Assembly: GCA_947631585.1 (NCBI GenBank) | Contig: CANRLY010000130.1 | Span: 1-5,324, forward strand | Direction of reading: 5' to 3' | Source of the DNA: an uncultured Clostridia bacterium | Lineage (GTDB): Bacteria; Bacillota; Clostridia; Oscillospirales; Ruminococcaceae | DNA length: 5,324 nucleotides | Shown: positions 5,213-5,324 of the stretch, in pieces | Layout of the letters: each line of letters opens with the position of its first letter | How positions within the stretch are numbered: the first letter of the stretch is position 1 | The notes under the pieces: model-generated | The model's database searches: none | Told to the model about the DNA's origin: nothing | The model's input: only the letters and a program-made list of their open reading frames with translations | Made by a program: the position numbers and the translations under genes

Positions 5213-5324
5213 GCACGCCCAGGATCACGACTGCGACCATCGCTTCCTGCGCCCTCCATAATATATAAACCACGAAGCGGCGGTTTTGTGCAAAAAATTT
5301 GCAAAATTTTTCTAAATTCTACCT

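Larger units (their letters stand above)
4284..5324. other. Gene-free, hairpin-rich region of about 1 kb
   Basis: I see no credible protein gene here. The short open frames lack good ribosome binding sites and lie across hairpin arms, and their translations look like low-complexity Arg/Pro/Ser-rich read-through of structured DNA. From about 4540 the sequence is much more GC-rich than the flanking genes and is full of inverted repeats, short direct repeats and a strong terminator, which are listed separately. The first part (4284-4460) is AT-rich with weaker pairings such as CACACT (4311-4316) with AGTGTG (4335-4340). The end (5255-5324) is AT-rich again. It could be a dispersed intergenic repeat or a structured non-coding RNA. 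Confidence 0.7.

Noticed and set aside
5023..5304. 93-residue open frame on the - strand
   Set aside because: It runs through five consecutive hairpins, has an Arg/Pro/Ala-rich composition unlike the real genes, no recognisable domain, and no supported ribosome binding site at its first ATG.

Overview
The window looks like a gene-dense accessory stretch from a low-to-moderate-GC Gram-positive of the Clostridia, possibly Ruminococcus/Oscillospiraceae-like. That placement is inferred from AGGAG-type ribosome binding sites, a TATAAT promoter, strong bidirectional hairpin terminators and the gene types. No marker gene fixes the taxon.

Layout. Positions 1-54 may carry the last 17 codons of an upstream gene on the + strand. 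Positions 66-1427 (+) encode a radical SAM/SPASM enzyme with an N-terminal PqqD-like (RRE) domain, the architecture of RiPP peptide maturases. Its start codon lies inside a perfect 27-bp inverted repeat (1-27 with 68-94) that begins exactly at the window edge. A shared hairpin terminator (1430-1468) separates it from a convergent two-gene operon on the - strand. That operon is a superfamily 2 DEAD/DEAH helicase with a C-terminal HNH-type zinc domain (1990-4218), followed by a small basic protein of unknown function (1472-1990). The two genes overlap by one base (TAATG). The operon has an extended -10 promoter at 4257-4265 with a perfect palindrome directly upstream.

The remaining kilobase (about 4284-5324) holds no coding region I can support. 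It is clearly richer in GC-rich hairpins than the genes. It contains three imperfect 29-nt direct repeats, several perfect hairpins, a predicted four-way-junction fold at 4727-4821, a strong bidirectional terminator at 4974-5015, and a run of hairpins at 5028-5212. It may be a dispersed hairpin-rich repeat family, or it may encode a structured non-coding RNA. The sequence alone does not decide between these.

How the genes relate. The radical SAM enzyme probably belongs to a RiPP locus that continues upstream of the window; no precursor peptide is visible here. The helicase-HNH and small-protein pair is a separate, convergent unit. Its tight coupling and nucleic-acid-related domains fit a mobile or anti-phage defence role, but this is inference. 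The HNH domain has Tyr where the first catalytic His normally sits.
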